64,000 bases of DNA from Prevotellaceae bacterium (lineage in GTDB: Bacteria > Bacteroidota > Bacteroidia > Bacteroidales > Paludibacteraceae), in the NCBI GenBank assembly GCA_020636695.1, contig JACJXJ010000004.1, forward strand, positions 15,054 to 79,053, in the 5' to 3' direction. The notes below the pieces were generated by a model. That model did no database searches. It had not been told where the DNA came from and saw nothing but the letters and a program-made list of their open reading frames with translations. A program made the translations under genes and the position numbers. Of the stretch, positions 37,761 to 49,452 are shown piece after piece. The first letter of the stretch is position 1; every line of letters starts with the position of its first letter.

Positions 37761-38571
37761 CTATTTCTGTTCTTTAGCTACTTGTTCCTCATCACGATAA
37801 GCACCCAATCGCATAATCATCTCGTCGAAATCAACTTGATGTGCATCGAATTCTGGTCCATCCACACACACAAATTTAGTTTGTCCACCTACCGAAATAC
37901 GACACGCGCCACACATACCTGTGCCATCAACCATAATCGTGTTCAGCGAAGCCACAGTTGGCACTTCATATTTTTTGGTTAATTGCGACACAAATTTCAT
38001 CATCACAGCTGGACCAATAGTTACGCACAAATCTACCTTTTCGCGGTTGATAACCGATTCAACACCAGTTGTTACCAAACCTTGTCTGCCATAAGAACCA
38101 TCATCAGTCATCACAATTACTTCATCAGAAAAAGCACGCATTTGTTCTTCTAAAATCACCAATTCTTTGGTACGAGCGGCCAATACAGTAATACACGATT
38201 GCCAGCTTTTTTCAAAGCCGTAACAATTGGCAATAACGGAGCCACACCAACGCCACCACCAGCACATACAACCGTTCCGAAATTTTCGATATGGGTAGCT
38301 TTTCAAGTGGTCCGACTAAATCGGTCACTTCATCGCCAATATTTAACGAACATAATTTAGTAGAAGAAACACCCATTTTTTGAACCACCAAAGTAATGGT
38401 GCCTTTTTCTAAATTCGAATCGGCAATAGTCAAGGGAATACGTTCTCCTTTTTCGCCCACTTTTACAATCACAAAATGACCCGCTTTGCGCGATTTAGCG
38501 ATAAGCGGCGCCTCTATTTCAAGACGCACAACATTGGGAGAAAAGTAAGATTTATCTACAATTTTACTCAT
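37761..38571 (-). CDS. NfnA/SudB-type FAD/NAD-binding subunit, frameshifted
   Basis: Partner of the gene downstream; family described as sulfide/dihydroorotate dehydrogenase-like FAD/NAD-binding. N-terminal FAD domain (IVDKSYFSPNVVRLEIEAPL), then CAGGGVGVAPLLPIVTALKKAG (NAD binding), EEQMRAFSDEVIVMTDDGSYGRQG, and the iron-sulfur motif CGACRISVGGQTKFVCVDGPEFD at the C-terminus. Two repairs are needed: G missing near 38304 and one A missing near 38192. The start is ATG 38571; a TACCTTTG box at 38609-38616 (minus) is a likely -7 element. Could act in electron bifurcation between NADH, NADPH and ferredoxin. Confidence 0.86.
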
Positions 38572-38632
38572 AGTTAGCAACTAAAATTTAAACTTATCAA
38601 TGAAGGCTCAAAGGTACAAAAAAAGAGAAGAA

Positions 38633-38669
38633 AAATCCCCATTTTTGCAAAAAACAAAAACGGGGATTT
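38633..38669 (-). terminator. Terminator of the chromate transporter-tcdA-ABC operon
   Basis: AAATCCCC and GGGGATTT stems, extended by ATTTTTG/CAAAAA pairing around an A-rich loop. On the minus strand it is followed by TTTTTCTTCTC. It lies 25 bases after the ABC gene stop. Confidence 0.75.
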
Positions 38670-38693
38670 AAAGTCATTTCAATGCGTTCATTT

Positions 38694-39347
38694 TCAAACA
38701 TTTTCAACAATCAAACCATCGCGCATAGAAACTACCCTATCAGAAATAGAAGCTAATTCCATGTCGTGCGTGACTATTAAAATAGTTTGATTAAAATTAT
38801 CGCGTAAATCGAACAGCAAACGATGTAATTCTTCCTTATTTTTACTATCCAAACTGCCCGACGGTTCGTCGCCAAAATTCAGACGGTTTATTGATTAACG
38901 CGACGAGCCACGGCTACACGCTGTTTTTCGCCACCCGATAATTCAGACGGTTTATGCTGCACACGATCGGTCAATTTGAGGTAATCGAGCAGTTTACGAG
39001 CTTCGGTCTGAGCTTCTTTAAAACTCACGCCCGCAATTAACGCTGGCATCATCACGTTTCAGGTGCTTAAACTCAGGTAACTGGTGAAACTGAAATACAA
39101 AACCAATATGTTTATTACGAAACAGAGACATCGCTCGTTCGTTCAACCCAAGTACATCGACTCCAGCTATTTGAATCGTTCCCGTATCCGGTTTATCCAA
39201 CGTGCCAAGCAGTTGCAATAAAGTGGTTTTACCTGCTCCACTGGGCCCTATAATGGACACGATTTCACGTGGTGCAATATGTAAATCGACACCCTTCAAC
39301 ACTTGCAGTGTATCAAAACTTTTCGTTATATTTTTTGCAATAATCAT
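38694..39347 (-). CDS. LolD-like ABC transporter ATP-binding protein, multiply frameshifted
   Basis: About 218 residues when repaired. Walker [13 protein letters not shown] near 36, Q-loop VFQFHQL, signature [13 protein letters not shown], Walker B region [11 protein letters not shown], and H-loop IVTHDMEL are all readable but spread over three frames. Breaks lie near 39055-39065 and 38875-38900. At the second, a 16-base stretch ending TTCAGACGGTTTAT occurs twice 63 bases apart (38878 and 38941), as if one copy replaced the expected sequence. The MacB/LolD type exports lipoproteins or similar; the permease is not here. It follows tcdA by 19 bases. Confidence 0.82.
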
Positions 39348-39366
39348 AATCTGTAAAATTTAATTT

Positions 39367-40090
39367 TCACTCTTTGGGTAAAACCAATTGACGAATAATG
39401 TGCGATGCTAAATAACAACCAAAAATGGCTGGCATATAAGACACTGTTCCCACATTCGATTTTTTATTTTGTTCGCCTTCGGTTATCATAACACGTTCAG
39501 CAGGAACCACTTCAGCAGAATAAACTACCGTAATCCCTTTACGAACACCCAATTTATGCAGGCGTTTACGAACCATGCGAGCCAACTTACAATAATCGGA
39601 TTTTGCGATATCACAAATTTTCACTTGAGCGGGATCCAATTTACCACCAGAACCCATACTTGAAACCGTTGGGATTCCGAGCAAATAAGCTTGTTGCAAC
39701 ATAAAAACTTTAGGACTCAGCGTATCAATTGCATCAACTCAAATAATCATACTTCGCCATTTTAAGGAGCTCCACAGTGCGTTCATCGCGCAAAAACTCT
39801 GGATAAAGATGTAGTTTTACATCTGGATTTATATCACGTAAACGTGCCGCCAGTACGTCTGTTTTTAATTGTCCCACAGTGGATGTGAGTGCCACTAATT
39901 GACGATTTCGATTCGTATCATTTACCGTATCGCCATCAACCAACGTAAATTCGCCAACACCAGCTCGACAAAGCATTTCTACCGCATAAGCGCCAACGCC
40001 TCCTAAACCAACAACCATCACATGAGCCTGATGCAACTGCGGCATGCGCTCAACACCAAACATTAACTCTGTACGACTTTGCCAACTCAT
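39367..40090 (-). CDS. tcdA: tRNA threonylcarbamoyladenosine dehydratase, frameshifted
   Basis: Cyclises t6A37 to ct6A in ANN-decoding tRNAs using ATP. E1-like fold: VMVVGLGGVGAYAVEMLCRAGVG (nucleotide binding, near residue 24), FTLVDGDTVNDTNRNRQLVAL, and VDAIDTLSPKV after the break. One extra A near 39740 splits the gene; the second half has the SSMGSGGKLDP and GTVSYMPAIFGCYLASHII segments of TcdA/CsdL. Repaired length about 241. It sits between the chromate transporters and the ABC ATPase. Confidence 0.92.
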
Positions 40091-40112
40091 TCAATATCAA
40101 TATATAGAAACG

Positions 40113-40649
40113 TCAATAAATAAACAACCCAAATACAGCCGCCAACACAATCATTAAAATCGGGTGAACTTTCAACCATTTAGTTGCCACAAAAGCGACA
40201 GCAAAAATTATCCAACTCATATAATCGGCACAATGCGGCCCAAAATTTTCCTCATTCATCAATAATAAAGCCGCTGCAGCAATTAGTCCAACCACCACAG
40301 GACGAAGTCCTTGCATAGCACTATCCACATACTTATTATTTTTCATTTTGGACATTACGCGAGCTATCAACAGCATGATAATGAATGACGGCAGCACAAT
40401 ACCTATCGTGGCCACCAGCGAACCAAACACATTGCCCGAAGCCAAATAGCCAGCATACGTGGCGGAATTAATACCAATAGGACCAGGTGTCATTTGCGAA
40501 ACCGCCACCATATTGGTAAACTCCGCCGATGTCAACCAAGCATAATGCTCTACCAATTCAAACTGAATCAATGGCAACATGGCTGCACCGCCACCAAAGC
40601 CAAATAATCCAATTTGAAAAAACGTAGAAAAAAGTTGCCAATATAACAT
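40113..40649 (-). CDS. Chromate transporter, half-size (second copy)
   Basis: 178 residues, about five to six helices. ChrA-family motif FGFGGGAAMLPLIQFELVEHYAWLTSAEFTNMVAVSQMTPGPIGINSATYAGY at the N-terminus, recognised in parts: FGGGAAMLP and SQMTPGPIGIN. The family's long members are fusions of two such halves; here they are separate adjacent genes, 3 bases apart. Chromate export is the named activity, but the physiological substrate in anaerobes is not known. Confidence 0.9.
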   Translation of the reverse strand: MLYWQLFSTFFQIGLFGFGGGAAMLPLIQFELVEHYAWLTSAEFTNMVAVSQMTPGPIGINSATYAGYLASGNVFGSLVATIGIVLPSFIIMLLIARVMSKMKNNKYVDSAMQGLRPVVVGLIAAAALLLMNEENFGPHCADYMSWIIFAVAFVATKWLKVHPILMIVLAAVFGLFIY

Positions 40650-40652
40650 AGC

Positions 40653-41225
40653 TTATCTTTTTTTATTTACCTGTTTTGAAGACTTATAATCGCGATACAA
40701 ACGCACCAAAATACCTGCCACGCCAGCCACAAAAATAATCCACACGGGCGACACACCAAAATACCAAATTAAAAAGGCAGAAACAATTGGAATCCAAACA
40801 GTTTTCCAACTCAATTTGGCCGATTTTGCCAAATTAAATACAGGCACAGCAATAAGCGCTACAACCGCAGGGCGCACCGCCTTAAACATTTTTTGTAAAA
40901 CTGGTGAATCTTGATATTTAGCCAAAAAGAAAGCAAAAACCAATATAGCCACAAATGACGGCAACGCGGAACCTAAAGCACTTACAAAAGCCCCTTTTTT
41001 GCCACGCAATTTATTACCTACCAAAATCGAAATATTCACAGCCAAAATACCTGGAGCAGTTTGTGCCATTACAATCATATCTAGAAATTCTTCGGCAGCA
41101 ATCCATTTACGATTGGTCACCACTTCGCGTTCTATCAAGGGCAGCATAGCATAACCGCCTCCAATAGTAAAGGCGCCTATCTTTGTAAACGTTCCAAACA
41201 GTTGCCACAATGTAATCATAAGCAC
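40653..41225 (-). CDS. Chromate transporter, half-size (first copy)
   Basis: 190 residues with the same layout as its neighbour: TIGGGYAMLPLIEREVV, EEFLDMIVMAQTAPGILAVNISILVG near residue 44, about six helices and a basic C-terminal tail. The pair probably forms a heterodimer. First gene of the operon that continues into tcdA and the ABC ATPase. Confidence 0.9.
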   Translation of the reverse strand: MLMITLWQLFGTFTKIGAFTIGGGYAMLPLIEREVVTNRKWIAAEEFLDMIVMAQTAPGILAVNISILVGNKLRGKKGAFVSALGSALPSFVAILVFAFFLAKYQDSPVLQKMFKAVRPAVVALIAVPVFNLAKSAKLSWKTVWIPIVSAFLIWYFGVSPVWIIFVAGVAGILVRLYRDYKSSKQVNKKR

Positions 41226-41424
41226 TTAAAATTAACTAAATCATCCAATTTCCAGCATCAGAAAAACCGTTTTCTTGTGCAGGGCAAAGATAATCATTTT
41301 TTTGAGTATTGTTGATAAGTTTTTATAGGTTTTAAGCGGTAAAATCAAATATATTTTGTACATTTGTTCGCTTAAAACGCTTTATCTAAAACTACTACTA
41401 ATTATCTAATAAATAACATTTTAT

Positions 41425-43381
<1,957 letters not shown>

Positions 43382-43400
43382 TACGCAACTATACTCCACA

Positions 43401-43433
43401 AAAAAATCCCAGCTTTTAAAGCTGGGATTTTTT
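43401..43433. terminator. Bidirectional intrinsic terminator
   Basis: AAAAAATCCCAGCTTTT, AAAGCTGGGATTTTTT; strong palindrome between the convergent gyrB and DUF6150 genes. Confidence 0.94.
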
Positions 43434-43435
43434 AT

Positions 43436-43774
43436 TTACCACATCAACTGTTGTTTTGAATTTTCGCGCCATCCGGCTTGGTAATCATAGTCAACGAAAT
43501 AGATTTTTAAATCGGCCTGATAATCGTATTTAGTAAAATAAATTTTCTTATCCGCTTGGTAGGAATAATCGGTAAAAAACCATTTTCCATCATTTTTACC
43601 TGCTTGATAATCATATTTTACCTTGTATACTTTCAAGTCTGCTTGATACTCATATTGCACCACATAAACTTTCACATCAGCCTGATAATCATAATCGACA
43701 GTATACACCTTCTGAGCCCACATCACACATGAACTAACCAGAAGCGTCAAAAGAATACCGATTTTTTTCATCAA
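43436..43774 (-). CDS. DUF6150 tandem-repeat exported protein
   Basis: 112 residues. Signal peptide to about residue 20 (VMWAQ), then seven degenerate repeats of about 11-14 residues built on Y-x-V-x-Y-x-Y-Q-A-D/G (VDYDYQAD, VQYEYQAD, VKYDYQAG, TDYSYQAD, TKYDYQAD, VDYDYQAG). The repeats are rich in Tyr and alternate polar and hydrophobic residues, which suggests a beta solenoid or sheet. Function unknown. It follows the lipoprotein-like gene by 16 bases. Confidence 0.85.
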   Translation of the reverse strand: MMKKIGILLTLLVSSCVMWAQKVYTVDYDYQADVKVYVVQYEYQADLKVYKVKYDYQAGKNDGKWFFTDYSYQADKKIYFTKYDYQADLKIYFVDYDYQAGWRENSKQQLMW

Positions 43775-43790
43775 AACAACGATTTAAAAC

Positions 43791-44381
43791 TTACTCTACA
43801 TGATCAGTAGAATCGGTCATATCAGTAATGGTATAATCAGTAGGTACTGTAAAGGCCGATGATGAAACGGAAGTTGTAAACGAAGTAGCTCTTACATCGT
43901 TCATAACAAAAGAAATACGTTCCCAACCACCATATTTAGAACCATCTTCAGAGTCAGTATATACCGTACATTTTTTACCTGCAATTGTTTCAGACGATTT
44001 CTTAACATTTTCGTTATAGTTCGCCAATTTCCAAGTTTCTTCCAAGAAACAATAAGCTGTATTAAACAGATATTCACCAGAATAGTGGTATTTGTAACCT
44101 GTTTTTTCCTCTGTATTCAAGGCATAGTAAGTACTGTCAATGTAAATAAGCACTTCTGTACCTTTTTCAATACGTTGTTTTTTACCATAATCTGCAAACG
44201 ACAACGTAGTAGAATCGCTATAAGTTACAGTAGCAGTACGAATTGTAAATACTTTCCCTTCCATAACTTCTGCGATTTCTTTCAAAGAATCACTCAAATC
44301 GCCTAAAATAAAGCAACTTGACATACCAAGTGCAAGTGCTACAAACACTCCTAACCCTAAAATTCGATGTAAACGTTTCAT
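43791..44381 (-). CDS. Hypothetical exported protein, possible lipoprotein
   Basis: 196 residues. N-terminal hydrophobic signal ending ALALGMSSCFILGD; the MSSC may be a lipobox. The rest is a beta-rich soluble domain with an outer-membrane-lipoprotein-carrier flavour (TVTYSDSTTLSFADYGKKQRIEKG, YHYSGEYLFN, GKKCTVYTDSEDGSKYGGWERI). I do not recognise the family with certainty. It is upstream of the DUF6150 gene and probably co-transcribed. Confidence 0.75.
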   Translation of the reverse strand: MKRLHRILGLGVFVALALGMSSCFILGDLSDSLKEIAEVMEGKVFTIRTATVTYSDSTTLSFADYGKKQRIEKGTEVLIYIDSTYYALNTEEKTGYKYHYSGEYLFNTAYCFLEETWKLANYNENVKKSSETIAGKKCTVYTDSEDGSKYGGWERISFVMNDVRATSFTTSVSSSAFTVPTDYTITDMTDSTDHVE

Positions 44382-44623
44382 AATGTACTAAATTAAAAAA
44401 ATGTAAATAAAAAATGTTTAATAATTAAGACACAAAAATAGAATATTTTTTTTAACAAAACAATAAAACAACAGAAATTTTCATCATAAAAGTTTGATTA
44501 ACAAGCGTAAACGCTACGCAAATCAACAATCATACAAAATGTACGAATTGCTGCATTCTACACAAAAAACAACTTAATTACCTTAAAATAAGTTATAAAA
44601 TACTGATTTTACTAGGCAAACAA

Positions 44624-44654
44624 AAAATCCCTTGCTCTATGAGCAAGGGATTTT
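44624..44654 (-). terminator. Terminator of htpG
   Basis: AAAATCCCTTGCTC, loop, GAGCAAGGGATTTT, followed on the minus strand by TTTG. Strong stem 22 bases after the htpG stop. The 220 bases between it and the next gene are AT-rich and show nothing else. Confidence 0.92.
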
Positions 44655-44675
44655 ACATGTTCTACATTTTCTGAA

Positions 44676-46731
44676 TTATTTGAGCAACGAAACACTACGT
44701 TTTACAAAATCGGACAAATCTTTACCTTTTAGCATATTGTTAGCCAACAAAGCAATGTCGATTAACTGTTTTACTTTAGGTTGTTCAGCAGCAAACGTGC
44801 TATAAACTGCTTTTTTCTGTGCGGATAATTCACCGATTTGTTTGTCGAGTGTTTCCAATTCCGCTTTTTCAGCTTGTGGCACTTCTTCCTCTTTTTTACC
44901 TTGATGCGACTGTTTCAATTCCTCGCGACGTTTTTCAAAATTAGCAATTTCCGTTTGCAGTGGAGCTACCTTTTCGGCACACGCAGTCTCTTCTTCTTTC
45001 AGCAAGCTATCCACCAACGGATGAGCCGTATTGACCACCAAATTATAACTATCAGGCATTTCGCCATAGAAACTCATCATCGGATTGCCGCCCGTAGCCG
45101 ACATATCTTTCATACGACGCATAAACTCATTTTGCGTAATCACAATCGGTTGATCGTCGGCGCCAAGTTGCTCCATAGTGACCAAAAACTCTGTTTTGTT
45201 GAGTTTTGGCAACTGCGATTGGAACACGCTAGTCAAAGCGGTTTGTTGTTCCGCAGTGAGCGTCACTTTTGGTGCATCAGCTTTCACAATGAGTTTTTCC
45301 ACCACATCGCTATCGACACGTACGAAACGTGATTTTTCGTTTTTCTGTTCTAATTGACTAATCCAGTGAATATCCAACTGACCATCCATCAGCAACACAT
45401 CGTAACCTTTCGCTTTAGCCGCTTCAATGTAAGCGTGTTGTTCTTCGGCATTGGTAGCATACAAATAAATCACATTACCATCTTTATCAGTCTGCTCTAC
45501 ACTAATCAAATCTCTATATTCGGTAAATGTAAAGGCTTTTCCATCCACATTTTTAAGCAACGCAAAGTCTTTGGCGCGGTCGTAAAATTTCTCGTCGCTC
45601 AACATACCGTACACAATGAAGATACGCAAGGCATCCCATTTTTCTTCGAACGAAACACGGTCGTTTTTAAAGATTTCTTGTAAGCGATCCGCCACTTTTT
45701 TAGTGATGTGTGTCGAAATTTTCTTCACATTTTGGTCGCTTTGCAAATACGAACGGCTCACATTCAATGGAATATCTGGCGAATCAATCACACCATGCAA
45801 CAGCGTTAAGAAATCGGGCACAATGCCTACCGAATCGGTCACAAATACTTGATTGCAGTACAATTGAATTTTATTGCGTTGCAAATCAATGTTGGTTTTG
45901 ATTTTAGGGAAGTATAAAATACCCGTTAAATTGAACGGATAATCCACATTCAAATGAATATGAAACAGTGGATCTTCGCTGTATGGATAAAGTTCGCGGT
46001 AAAAATTAGCATAATCTTCATCTTTCAAATCGGCTGGCTTTTTAGTCCACGCTGGCTCTGGATTATTGATGATATTTGGTTCGTTCGTGTCCACTTCTTT
46101 GCCCTCTTTCCACTCTTTTTTAGTACCAAAAGCGATAGGCACAGGCAAGAATTTACAATATTTGGTCAACAAACCGCTAATGCGTGCGTCTTCCAAAAAG
46201 TCTTTGTTGTCGTCGTCGATATGCAACACGATGTCTGTTCCGCGTTCTGCTTTATCGCACGCTTCGAGCGTATATTCTGGCGAACCGTCGCAGCTCCAAT
46301 GTTGCGCAGGCGCATCGGTGTACGATTTGGTGAAAATTTCCACCTGTTTGGCTACCATAAACGCCGAATAGAAACCCAAACCGAAATGACCAATAATGGC
46401 ATTAGCGTCCTCTTTGTATTTGTCCAAAAAATCGGTAGCGCCCGAAAACGCAATTTGATTGATGTATTTTTCAATCTCTTCGGCTGTCATACCCACGCCA
46501 CGGTCGCTAATGGTTAACGTGCCCGCTTTAGCATCGATTTTTCACAGCTACTTGTAGCTTCGCCCACTTCGCCTTTATACTCGCCTACCGACGCCAAGGT
46601 TTTTAGTTTTTGCGTAGCATCTACAGCATTGACACCAACTCACGTAGAAAAATTTCATGATCGCTGTACAAAAATTTCTTAATAACGGGGAAAATGTTGT
46701 CCGTCGTTACTCCAATGTTTCCTTTTGCCAT
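44676..46731 (-). CDS. htpG: Chaperone HtpG (Hsp90), N-terminus frameshifted
   Basis: ATP-dependent chaperone, about 685 residues. From ATG 46731: [31 protein letters not shown], then a missing A near 46630 and further breaks near 46545-46560, after which the long frame starts at 46496 with [19 protein letters not shown] just before it. The rest is intact: [22 protein letters not shown], and the middle-domain segments [10 protein letters not shown] and [10 protein letters not shown]. The C-terminal dimerisation domain ends [13 protein letters not shown]. Regulation cannot be read. Confidence 0.95.
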
Positions 46732-46857
46732 ACTATAATAAGTTTTTAAAATTGAATAGTGATATGATCAGCGCAGCCGACCGTGCTTTAGTTTTCAAAT
46801 AAAATGCCAAACCGTAATTTCTGACAAATTGACACACCAACTCCGCTAAATACGACA

Positions 46858-46888
46858 AACGGCTCTGAAGTGTGCCTTCAAAGCCGTT
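46858..46888 (-). terminator. Hairpin, possible terminator
   Basis: AACGGCTCTGAAG and CTTCAAAGCCGTT pair with one mismatch around a five-base loop. It lies just after the stop of the broken gene at 46942. No clear T-tract follows on either strand, so termination is uncertain. Confidence 0.4.
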
Positions 46889-46941
46889 GTTCCTATAATT
46901 AAATAGTGGAAATCAATTTTGACATGTAAGAAGATACAATC

Positions 46942-47428
46942 TTAATCTACGTCATTGGCACTTCTTCTACCTTTCGAACCTTTATCAGATGTAAAATCTT
47001 GTTGTGTTTTGAGTTATTACACAAAGCATTTTTTAGCACGATATTTATAGAGACATTTTCAACATTAAAATCTCCAAATAAGCTGCGCCTTGCATCATAT
47101 TCATTTTTACAGTTTGCTTCTAATTTCTTTGTATATTCTTTTTTATCTTGAATTAAGATTTTCTTCTAAAATATCTTCCATTGCTAATTCAAAAGCTCTA
47201 TTATGAGCAAAGTCTTGTTTTTCAGAATGATTCTTTTCCTTCTGGAAAATAAAATTTGAAAGTGGTCTATCAATTCAATAAATTCAATAGATTTATAACT
47301 AGAAGCATCATTAAGATTTTTGACAGATAAAAGTCTTCATAATCAGTTTTGGGCTTTATTTTTCATTACTGGAATTACCTACTAAAGTTAATGCCGAACA
47401 TTAAAATGAGAAATAAATAATTTTTCAT
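46942..47428 (-). pseudogene. Small exported hypothetical protein, heavily frameshifted
   Basis: ATG 47428 opens MKNYLFLILMFGIN, a signal-peptide-like start. Reading on with frame changes gives coherent, charged protein: PKTDYEDFYLSK, NLNDASSYKSIEFIELIDHF, QKEKNHSEKQDFAHNRAFELAMEDILEEN, KEYTKKLEANCKNEYDARRSLFGDFNVENVSI, and QQDFTSDKGSKGRRSANDVD before TAA at 46942. At least five breaks in about 165 codons, mostly where an A-run is one short. It is either decayed or in a stretch of poor consensus; neighbours htpG and nadB are damaged too, which favours the second. Family not recognised. Confidence 0.5.
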
Positions 47429-47675
47429 AACCTTGCTTGTTTTTACGTCTGGACATTAACAGACTATTTGATTTAATAAAAAATCCTTAGTTGGGTAATA
47501 TAATCTGCAAATCGCATAAATATGAATATTTACTATAAATACGATTGTATACTCTTTCCACACTCGTCTGAAATATATTAAATATTATTCAATTTAAATA
47601 TAATAAAAAATAAATCAAATAAATCATAATCTATTTATCAACATTTCAACCCTTAACTCTTTCAATTAGCGCGCA

Positions 47676-47706
47676 TTGAAAAAATGTCAAAAAACGGTAA
47701 TCTTTG
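47676..47706 (+). promoter_or_regulatory. Probable promoter of nadB
   Basis: TTG at 47676-47678, 20 bases, AATCTTTG at 47699-47706 (one mismatch at the first base). It would give a leader of about 115 bases before the ATG at 47828. The 250 bases upstream (47429-47675) are AT-rich and show no gene. Confidence 0.6.
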
Positions 47707-47827
47707 CACGTTTCTCATACGTGATTTTAGTACTTTTGACCTCGAAAAACAACCACGCTGCGCACAGAAAACAACTCCTTGTTTTTCAATGAATTAACAA
47801 AATACGGATTCCATAATACGAGGTTCT

Positions 47828-49370
47828 ATGATACGTAAATTTGATTTTTTGATTGTTGGTAGTGGTATCGCAGGTATGAGTTTCGCACTCAAAGTGGCGA
47901 ATAAAGGAAAAGTAGCCATTCTTTGTAAAACCACGTTGGACGAAGCCAACACCGCGTTGGCACAAGGTGGCATTTCGTCGGTAACCAACACGGTGGTGGA
48001 CAATTACGAAAAACACATACAGGACACGCTCATCGCTGGCGATGGCATTTGCGACCTGAAAGCGGTAGAAAAAGTGGTAAAAAATGCGCCCGCACAAATT
48101 AAACAGTTGCTCGAATGGGGCGTGGATTTCGACAAAACGCCCGACGGCGCGTTCGATTTACACAAAGAAGGCGGACACTCCGAATTTCGTATTCTGCATC
48201 ACAAAGATTCTACGGGCGCCGAAATTCAACAAAGTTTAATCGAACGGATTCAATCGCACCCCAATATTACGGTGTTTGATCACCATTTTGCGATAGATAT
48301 TCTCACACAACATCATTTGGGCGAGTGTGACGCCATTCGAATATCAGTGTTGGTATTTGTATACTTACACGAAATCGTAATGACGGTATTTTGTTAAGTG
48401 ACATGTTGGCTGACGGCGTGTATATGAAACTACGACTAATCCACTCGTTGCTACAGGCGACGGCATTGCCATGGTGCATCGCGCTCGTGGTGTGATTCGC
48501 GATATGGAATTTGTACAATTCCACCCAACAGCATTCTTCCATCCAGGCGTTCATCCTTCGTTTTTAATTACCGAAGCCATGCGTGGTTATGGTGCGGTGT
48601 TACGTACCAAAAAAGGCGAAGAATTTATGCACAAATACGACCAACGTGGTTCGTTAGCGCCTCGTGATATTGTGGCGCGCGCCATCGATACGGAGATGAA
48701 ATTGGCAGGAACCGACCACGTTTACCTCGACGTCACGCATAAATCGGCCGAAGAGACGAAAAAACATTTCCCCATGATTTATGAAAAATGTCTGTCGTTC
48801 GGTGTCGATATTACGAAACAATACATTCCTGTAGCACCAGCAGCGCACTATTTGTGTGGTGGCATTGTGGTAGATGAACATGGCAAAACCAGCATCAACC
48901 GCTTATATGCAGCCGGCGAATGTTCGTGCACCGGTTTACATGGTGCTAACCGTTTGGCTTCAAATTCGTTAATCGAAGCGATTGTATATGCCGATGCGGC
49001 TGCCGAACACGTATTGGAACAGGTAGACCAATTCACTTATCAAGAAGGCATTCCAGAATGGAACGACGACGGTACATCACTACCCGAAGAGATGATATTA
49101 ATCACGCAAAGTTTGAAAGAAGTTCAGCAAATTATGTCGTCGTACGTGGGCATTGTGCGGTCGAACTTACGCCTAAAACGTGCCATGACGCGCTTGGAAA
49201 TTCTGTTTCGCGAAACCGAAAGTTTATTCGACCGTTCGGTCGTTTCCCGCGACATTTGCGAACTGCGTAATTGCATCAGTGTGGCTTACCTTATTATAAA
49301 GCAAGCCACCGCTCGCAAAGAAAGTCGAGGTCTGCATTACACCATAGATTATCCACACAAAAACGATTAA
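47828..49370 (+). CDS. nadB: L-aspartate oxidase, frameshifted and with a short deletion
   Basis: FAD enzyme that makes iminoaspartate for NadA. FAD-binding LIVGSGIAGMSFALKVA near residue 8, NTALAQGGISSV, GGHSEFRILHHKDSTG, then damage, then VATGDGIAMVHRARGVIRDMEFVQFHPTAF, the catalytic RGSLAPRDIVARAID, and AAHYLCGGIVVDEHGKTS. The frame shifts near 48348. Near 48425 the reading goes from GVYM straight to ETTTNP: the Gly-rich segment (ATGGxGxxY in homologues, about 9-10 residues) is missing from the DNA. The rest of the helical C-terminal domain is normal. Confidence 0.92.
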
Positions 49371-49452
49371 ATAAGGTATTCCTCAATTCTAGTATTTTTT
49401 GTTATCTTTGCGCTGCAATTTTTAATGATAATCACATTATAAAAGAACCATA

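Noticed and set aside
43436..43774. Short tandem repeats as a CRISPR-like array
   Set aside because: The repeat is at protein level (YQAD motif), DNA copies are degenerate, there are no spacers, and it lies inside a clean signal-peptide-bearing gene.
45354..46517. Long plus-strand ORFs opposite htpG
   Set aside because: They are antisense shadows of a strongly conserved chaperone gene and have no coding features of their own.
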